Source: CAKSHP01 sp045636325 | Lineage (GTDB): Bacteria > Bacillota > Clostridia > UBA1381 > UMGS1253 | DNA: 64,000 bases | Direction of reading: 5' to 3' | Assembly: GCA_045636325.1 (NCBI GenBank) | Contig: JAZTXH010000010.1 | Span: 1-64,000 of the forward strand | Shown here: positions 59,321 through 64,000 of the stretch, piece after piece | Layout: every line of letters starts with the position of its first letter | Numbering within the stretch: the stretch's first letter is position 1 | Position numbers and translations under genes: made by a program | The notes under the pieces: generated by a model | What the model saw: the letters and a program-made list of their open reading frames with translations, nothing else | Database searches by the model: none | What the model was told of the DNA's origin: nothing

Positions 59321-60523
59321 ATGAATGCTTATACTGTAAAAAAAGATATATCCTCCGACAAGTTAATTGTGGCGGATGATATGCTTTTAACTTTGGATAT
59401 GCCCACAACTGCAGGCTCAAAAATGCTTGAAGGGTATTTAAGCCTTTTTGAAGCAGAGGTGCTTTCTCGCCTTAAGGCGGCAGGCTATGCCATCGGAGGA
59501 AAGGCAGACGTGGGAGAATTTGCATTAGACCTTCTTGGTGAGACCTCCTTCCGAGGTGCACTAACCGAAGGCGGAGTAATTAAAAATGCAGCCGCACAGA
59601 TTGTTGGTGCGGGCGAGGCAGTGGCTGCTCTTTGTGTTGATGTTAACGGCTCTGTAAGACGTGCGGCAGCGCAAAGCGGACTTGTAAGCATAAAGCCTAC
59701 TTACGGTACTGTTTCACGATACGGCACAATTCCCGTTGTATGCTCAGGTGAAACTGTAAGCATACTTGCAGGTAAAGCTGAAGATTGCCGTGATATTTTA
59801 CACGTTATTTCAGGTCATGACGATAAAGACGGCACAAGCCTTTCAAATGAGCAGTGCGCACCGCTTAAAAAAGATGCAAGCCCTGCTCCAATCCGCAAGG
59901 CTGTAATTATAAGCTCAATGGCGGCAGGCGTTAAAGACAGCGTAAAAGAAAAGCTTGACAAAGCGGCTGATGCCCTTAAAGCAAGCGGAGCAGAAGTAGT
60001 TGTGATTGATAATGAAATTATTGCATCAGCTAAGGCTGCGTGGAACGTTTTGATGTGTGCCGAGCTTTGCAATAACGTATCTCGTTATGATGGTGTTAAA
60101 TACGGCTATCGTGCCCAGAATTTCACAGGCATTGATGAGCTTTATACAAACAGCCGAACAGAAGCTTTTGGCGAGCTTTTGAAAACCGCAATAATTTTTG
60201 GCTCTGAAACACTTTCAACCGAAAATTATATGAAGGTTTATGATAAGTGTTTGCGCACAAGAAGAGTTATAGCAGAAGAATTTTCTAAACTATTTGAAGA
60301 ATTTGATTTGGTATTAATGCCAGCTGTTTCAACTATGGCTTACACAGAAGAAAATATAAAAGAAAACAAGCATATGGCTTTTGAAGAGAATTTCTACACT
60401 GCACCGGCTTCAATAACAGGATTTCCTGCAGTTGTAGCGGGCGGCGTTCAGCTTGTAGGAAAGTGCTATTTAGAAAACACATTGCTTAACGGAGCAAAAA
60501 TTATAACAGGGGAGGGAATGTAG
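59321..60523 (+). CDS. gatA: Divergent, shortened GatA-like subunit lacking the amidase signature
   Basis: A 400-residue protein; typical GatA is about 485. The N-terminal 60 to 70 residues are missing, and it starts shortly before MPTTAGSKMLEGYL, which matches residues around 75-90 of GatA. The catalytic Lys is likely kept in AIGGKADVGEFAL. The Gly/Ser signature that supplies the cis-Ser (GGSSGGSAAA in normal GatA) reads GGVIKNAAAQI here, and DTGGSIR reads DVNGSVR, which keeps the possible nucleophile Ser. The rest aligns well: GLVSIKPTYGTVSRYGTIPV, CNNVSRYDGVKYGYRAQNF, EAFGELLKTAIIFGSETLS and FPAVVAGGVQLV. Glutaminase activity is doubtful; a structural role, or ammonia from elsewhere, is possible. 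Start ATG 59321 has AGGAGG at 9 nt. No other GatA is in the window. Confidence 0.75.
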   Translation: MNAYTVKKDISSDKLIVADDMLLTLDMPTTAGSKMLEGYLSLFEAEVLSRLKAAGYAIGGKADVGEFALDLLGETSFRGALTEGGVIKNAAAQIVGAGEAVAALCVDVNGSVRRAAAQSGLVSIKPTYGTVSRYGTIPVVCSGETVSILAGKAEDCRDILHVISGHDDKDGTSLSNEQCAPLKKDASPAPIRKAVIISSMAAGVKDSVKEKLDKAADALKASGAEVVVIDNEIIASAKAAWNVLMCAELCNNVSRYDGVKYGYRAQNFTGIDELYTNSRTEAFGELLKTAIIFGSETLSTENYMKVYDKCLRTRRVIAEEFSKLFEEFDLVLMPAVSTMAYTEENIKENKHMAFEENFYTAPASITGFPAVVAGGVQLVGKCYLENTLLNGAKIITGEGM

Positions 60524-60525
60524 TT

Positions 60526-61968
60526 ATGAAATACGAGACAGTCATCGGACTTGAAGTTCATGTTGAGCTTGCTACAGATTCAAAAATCTTTTGCTCATGC
60601 TCTGCTCATTCATATGGTGCAGACCCTAATTCTCACGTTTGCCCGGCTTGCTGCGGTATGCCTGGTATGCTTCCTGTGGTTAACAAAAGGGTTGTTGACT
60701 TCGGTATGAAAGCCGGTATGATGCTTAACTGTCATATTAACCGCACAACAACATTTGATAAAAAGAGCTATTATTATCCTGACCTTCCTGCGGCATATCA
60801 GACCACACAGTGGTTTTCACCTGTTGCGGTTAACGGACTTGTTGAAATTGAAACCTCAAAGGGCAAAAAGAATATCCGCATAAAGCAGATTCATATGGAA
60901 GAAGATGCAGGCAAATTAGTTCACGATATAAGCGAAGATACAACACATGTTGACTTTAACCGTACAAGTGTGCCGCTTATTGAAATTGTTAGCCAGCCTG
61001 ACCTTTCAAGTGCAGAAGAGGTTGAAGCTTATCTTGAGCGTTTAAAGACACTTCTTCGTTATGCAAAGGTTGCTGAATGTGAAATGGCTCACGGGACAAT
61101 GCGTTGCGACGTTAACCTTTCTGTTCGTCCTGAAGGCAGTGATAAATTAGGCGTAAGAGCTGAAATGAAAAACATGAACTCTATTGAAGCTATCAAGCGT
61201 GCAATAGAATATGAAACAGCCCGCCACATTGATGCTATAGAAAACGGCACAGAAGAGCTTCGTCAGGAAACAAGAAGATGGGATGATATAAAGGGTAAGA
61301 GCTACGCTATGCGTACAAAGGAAACAGCAGGAGACTACCGCTATTTTCCGGACCCCAACGTAATGCCCGTTGTTATTGACGATGAATGGTACGATTCAAT
61401 AAAAGCTTCACTTCCTGAATTCCCTGAAGTAAAGCGTGAAAAATATATGAGTCAGTACGGTCTTGGTGAATATGATGCTGAGCAGCTTACAAAGAGTATT
61501 GCAATTTGTGAATGCTTTGAAGATGCATTCTCAGTATGTAACTCTGCAAAGGATGCGGCTAACTGGATGATATCTGAGGTTATGAATATACTTAATATAA
61601 AGAAAATGACCTACGATATGTTAAACATTGACGGAAAATCCTTAGGAAAACTTATCTTGCTTGTTACAGAAGGGAAAGTTGGCAGAGGTAATGCAAAGAA
61701 AGTTCTTACTGTCATGTTTGATGATACTTCAATTGACCCGTTAGAATATGCAGAAACTAATGGCCTTGTTATGTCAAACGATACCGGTAAGATCGAGGAA
61801 ATTGTTAAAGCTGTTGTTGACGGAGACCCGAAAATTGTTGCAGATTACAAGGGCGGTAAAGAAAAGGCTCTTATGGCGCTGTTTGGACAGTGTATGAAAC
61901 AGCTTCGCGGTAACTGTGACCCGCAGACATTAAGAACTATTTTGATAGACTATATTAATAAAATTTAA
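60526..61968 (+). CDS. gatB: Asp/Glu-tRNA amidotransferase subunit GatB
   Basis: A 480-residue, full-length GatB, the kinase/transamidase half that phosphorylates Asp-tRNA-Asn or Glu-tRNA-Gln and transfers ammonia. Signatures: YETVIGLEVHVELATDSKIF, the zinc cysteines in FCSCS and CPACCGMPGMLPVVN, KSYYYPDLPAAYQTTQW, IHMEEDAGKLVHD, and the YqeY-like tail with GRGNAKKVLTVMFD. All look normal, in contrast to the partner GatA. It starts two bases after the gatA stop and ends in a terminator. Confidence 0.97.
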   Translation: MKYETVIGLEVHVELATDSKIFCSCSAHSYGADPNSHVCPACCGMPGMLPVVNKRVVDFGMKAGMMLNCHINRTTTFDKKSYYYPDLPAAYQTTQWFSPVAVNGLVEIETSKGKKNIRIKQIHMEEDAGKLVHDISEDTTHVDFNRTSVPLIEIVSQPDLSSAEEVEAYLERLKTLLRYAKVAECEMAHGTMRCDVNLSVRPEGSDKLGVRAEMKNMNSIEAIKRAIEYETARHIDAIENGTEELRQETRRWDDIKGKSYAMRTKETAGDYRYFPDPNVMPVVIDDEWYDSIKASLPEFPEVKREKYMSQYGLGEYDAEQLTKSIAICECFEDAFSVCNSAKDAANWMISEVMNILNIKKMTYDMLNIDGKSLGKLILLVTEGKVGRGNAKKVLTVMFDDTSIDPLEYAETNGLVMSNDTGKIEEIVKAVVDGDPKIVADYKGGKEKALMALFGQCMKQLRGNCDPQTLRTILIDYINKI

Positions 61969-61978
61969 TTAAAAAAGT

Positions 61979-62019
61979 AAAAGAGTGCGAAAAAGCTTGG
62001 ATTTTTTGCGCTCTTTTTT
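61979..62019 (+). terminator. Terminator after gatB
   Basis: AAAAGAGTGCGAAAAA (61979-61994) pairs with TTTTTTGCGCTCTTTT (62002-62017), then further T. Confidence 0.85.
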
Positions 62020-62067
62020 TGTTTGCTGCGTTTTTTTGCGCTATGCTCTTTTTATAGTCTGAGGTAA

Positions 62068-62197
62068 TGTTTTTTCAGTTTGGCGGAATAAGAAATTTTA
62101 CATTTATGAAGGTAAAGCCAAAGGCGTGCATGGTATAGAGGTAAATATCGGGCATGCAAGAAATTCTATTGTTTTTGAAATAATTTCCGGCATTTAA
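62068..62197 (+). pseudogene. Short frameshifted gene relic
   Basis: Protein-like sequence in two frames: MFFQFGGIRNFTF from ATG 62068, then in another frame YEGKAKGVHGIEVNIGHARN and SIVFEIISGI to a TAA at 62195-62197. The second part has the regular strand pattern of a real domain. It has no ribosome site and I do not recognise the family. It lies between the gatB terminator and the next promoter. Confidence 0.35.
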
Positions 62198-62211
62198 AAG
62201 CACCAAAACTA

Positions 62212-62240
62212 TTGACTTGCGAGTATTTTTAGTGTAAAAT
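62212..62240 (+). promoter_or_regulatory. Predicted sigma-A promoter for the flavodiiron gene
   Basis: TTGACT (62212-62217), a 17-nt spacer and TAAAAT (62235-62240). Confidence 0.7.
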
Positions 62241-62271
62241 TTACTATGATGAAATGTATGGAGGAATAAAA

Positions 62272-63417
62272 ATGAACATTACAAAAGACATTAAATATAT
62301 AGGAGTAAATGATCGCGAAATAGATTTATTTGAAGGTCAGTACATTGTGCCTGAAGGTATGGCATATAATTCATATGTGATAATTGATGAAAAAATTGCA
62401 GTAATGGATACTGTTGATGGACGCTTCAGAGCGCAGTGGCTTGAAAATCTTGAAAATGCTTTAGACGGAAGATTGCCTGATTATCTTATAGTTCAGCATA
62501 TGGAGCCTGACCATTCTGCAAATATTTTAAATTTTACAGTAAAATATCCAGACGCAAAAATTGTTGCATCTGCAAAGGCATTTGTTATGATGAAACAGTT
62601 TTTCAGCACAGATTTTAAAGATAAGCAGATTGTGGTTAGCGAGGGTGAAACATTAATTCTTGGAAGGCATACCTTAACCTTTGTTGGAGCGCCCATGGTG
62701 CACTGGCCTGAGGTTATTGTGACTTATGACAGTTATGACAAGGTATTGTTTTCAGCTGACGGGTTCGGTAAGTTTGGCGCATTGGATACTGAGGAAGACT
62801 GGACATGCGAAGCAAGAAGATATTATATCGGAATAGTTGGAAAATATGGTGCACAAGTGCAGGCACTTTTAAAGAAAGCCGCAGACCTTGATATTGAAAA
62901 AATATGTCCTCTTCACGGTCCGGTTCTTAGCGAAAACTTAGAATATTACATTAATCTTTATGATATCTGGTCAAGCTATAAGCCAGAGGAGGAAGGCGTT
63001 GTTATAGCCTATACTTCCGTATACGGAAACACAAAAAAGGCAGCTTTAACTCTTGCAGAAGAACTCGAGAAAAAAGGTGTTAAAGTTACAGTTAATGACC
63101 TTGCAAGATGCGATATGGCAGAGGCGGTTGAAGATGCTTTCAGATACAATAAGCTTGTTTTGGCAACGACAACATATAATAACGATATTTTTCCGTATAT
63201 GAGAGAGTTTATAAATCACCTTACAGAACGCAATTTCCAGAACAGAACAGTTGCTTTTATGGAAAACGGAAGCTGGGCACCGAATGCTAAAAAAGTGATG
63301 GCATCAATGCTTGAAAAATGTAAAAACATTACTTATGCCGATACAAGCGTAAAAATTATGTCTGCAGTGGATGAGGTGGTAGCTGAGCAGATTATAAAGC
63401 TTGCGGAGGAACTTTAG
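62272..63417 (+). CDS. Flavodiiron protein (FprA family)
   Basis: A 381-residue soluble A-type flavoprotein that reduces O2 to water (or NO to N2O), protecting anaerobes. N-terminal beta-lactamase-like domain with diiron ligands: IVQHMEPDHSANIL (HxExDH), GAPMVHWPEVIVTY, LFSADGFGKFG and CPLHGPVLS. The C-terminal flavodoxin domain begins near 245 (VVIAYTSVYGNTKKAALTLA, the FMN phosphate loop) and includes LATTTYNNDIFPYM and FMENGSWAP. Electrons would come from rubredoxin or a similar carrier, not encoded here. Start ATG 62272 follows TGGAGGA; the frame to 62254 overlaps the ribosome site. The ZIP gene follows after 19 nt. Confidence 0.92.
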   Translation: MNITKDIKYIGVNDREIDLFEGQYIVPEGMAYNSYVIIDEKIAVMDTVDGRFRAQWLENLENALDGRLPDYLIVQHMEPDHSANILNFTVKYPDAKIVASAKAFVMMKQFFSTDFKDKQIVVSEGETLILGRHTLTFVGAPMVHWPEVIVTYDSYDKVLFSADGFGKFGALDTEEDWTCEARRYYIGIVGKYGAQVQALLKKAADLDIEKICPLHGPVLSENLEYYINLYDIWSSYKPEEEGVVIAYTSVYGNTKKAALTLAEELEKKGVKVTVNDLARCDMAEAVEDAFRYNKLVLATTTYNNDIFPYMREFINHLTERNFQNRTVAFMENGSWAPNAKKVMASMLEKCKNITYADTSVKIMSAVDEVVAEQIIKLAEEL

Positions 63418-63436
63418 TTTTCGGAGGTAGTTTTTT

Positions 63437-64000
63437 ATGAGTATGGTACTGCTTACCGCTTTAGGTGTTGGGGGTGCAACAATTATTGGGGCATTAATCG
63501 GATTTATATTTCGAGATATGTCACATAAGTTTTCTGATATTGTTCTTTCCTTTGCGGCAGGCATTATGCTTGCGGCAGCTGTGATTGGCCTCGTTATGCC
63601 ATCTTTGGAATACGGAGGAAAATACGGCATTTTAATTACTGTTTTAGGTATATTTACAGGTGCTGTGTGTCTTAATCTTATAGATAAGCTTGTTCCACAT
63701 TTGCACAAAATGGTGGGAGCAGAAGACGAAGGTCACAATAATGCGGATTTAAACAAGGTATTGTTATTTGTAACGGCAATAGCTATTCATAATCTTCCTG
63801 AGGGTATTGCCGCAGGGGTTGGATTTGGGGCTGACAATGTTTCGCAGGCTATAATGATAGCTGGCGGCATTGCGCTTCAGAATATACCTGAGGGTATGGT
63901 AATAATAGGGCCTATGGTAGCGGCAGGGGTGAGTGCAAAGAAAACCTTTATATGTGCTATGATTACGGGGCTTGTAGAGGTTGCGGGGACGCTTTTGGGA
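63437..64000 (+). CDS. ZIP-family metal transporter (partial, runs off the window)
   Basis: 188 codons to the end of the window without a stop, so the gene is incomplete here. It has ZIP helices: TALGVGGATIIGALIGFIFR, SFAAGIMLAAAVIGLVMPSL, a cytoplasmic loop with GAEDEGHNNADLNK, then the metal-transport motifs IAIHNLPEGIAAGVGFG (HNxPEG) and IALQNIPEGMVII. ZupT/GufA-like relatives import Zn, Fe or Mn. The ATG at 63437 follows CGGAGG, and the 19-nt gap after the flavodiiron gene suggests co-transcription; a metal importer could supply that protein's diiron site, which is inference. Confidence 0.9.
   Translation, partial: MSMVLLTALGVGGATIIGALIGFIFRDMSHKFSDIVLSFAAGIMLAAAVIGLVMPSLEYGGKYGILITVLGIFTGAVCLNLIDKLVPHLHKMVGAEDEGHNNADLNKVLLFVTAIAIHNLPEGIAAGVGFGADNVSQAIMIAGGIALQNIPEGMVIIGPMVAAGVSAKKTFICAMITGLVEVAGTLLG

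Noticed and set aside
1..64000. tRNA, rRNA or CRISPR array
   Set aside because: No T-loop-like tRNA signatures, rRNA segments or regularly spaced direct repeats were seen on reading both strands; a covariance search was not possible.

Overview
This window looks like a chromosomal stretch from an anaerobic, spore-forming, low-GC Gram-positive of class Clostridia, probably a gut or environmental lineage. The support is spoIVA and whiA (endospore programme), two very large secreted proteins with three S-layer-homology (SLH) domains, HPr kinase, RapZ, AbrB-type and DivIVA-type proteins, a T-box leader, a flavodiiron oxygen-reducing flavoprotein, AGGAGG-type ribosome sites and TTGACA-17-TATAAT promoters. 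Species cannot be named. No rRNA, tRNA, CRISPR array, prophage or intact transposase was found.

Layout. 1-11.1 kb is the most accessory part: a BspA/stalk-like fragment, a LysM-CAP secreted protein, a FAD oxidoreductase with a Rieske domain, a 59-bp IS3-end-like palindrome, an AraC regulator divergent from a GHL6-type glycosidase, an iron alcohol dehydrogenase, a cupin, an MFS carrier and a CDF metal exporter, with at least two decayed gene relics between them. 11.1-13 kb carries noc and rsmG. 13-16.6 kb is a probable major S-layer gene behind tandem consensus promoters. 16.6-21 kb reads leftward: DivIVA-like, YycI-like, ygiQ and folD, the last two overlapping by 92 nt. 21.3-24.3 kb is pheB-hom-lysC. 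24.4-30.6 kb holds rlmB, then hprK, a PHP protein, a broken ROK sugar kinase, murB, rapZ, an unknown membrane-anchored protein and an ECF S component.

30.8-46.6 kb contains an MGDG-synthase-like glycosyltransferase, spoIVA, an SLC13-type permease, abrB, luxS-mtnN, glyS, secD-secF, a 50-residue membrane protein, a MecA-like adaptor, a small membrane protein, the second SLH protein and a double-OB-fold protein. 46.7-47.9 kb is the classic rpsF-ssb-rpsR operon, followed by a 260-bp structured element bounded by two perfect hairpins. 48.3-54.9 kb is a leftward whiA-dnaE-(DUF2007)-pfkA-pgsA array interrupted by a 65-bp MITE-like repeat. 54.9-56.8 kb has a probably frameshifted alkD divergent from an asparaginase. 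56.9-62 kb is a T-box-controlled aspS-gatC-gatA-gatB operon, and the window ends with a flavodiiron protein and a partial ZIP transporter.

The most notable observations are: (1) the aspS-gatCAB operon is preceded by a T-box whose specifier loop holds an Asn AAC triplet, which fits indirect Asn-tRNA synthesis, yet its GatA is about 85 residues short and has lost the Gly/Ser amidase signature with the cis-Ser; (2) the structured element at 47971-48230; (3) an internal start with a strong ribosome site in lysC for a separate regulatory subunit; (4) a promoter-based case that alkD carries a one-base frameshift; (5) several gene relics and small palindromic repeats. Start codons were re-chosen from ribosome-site spacing and, where possible, promoter position.
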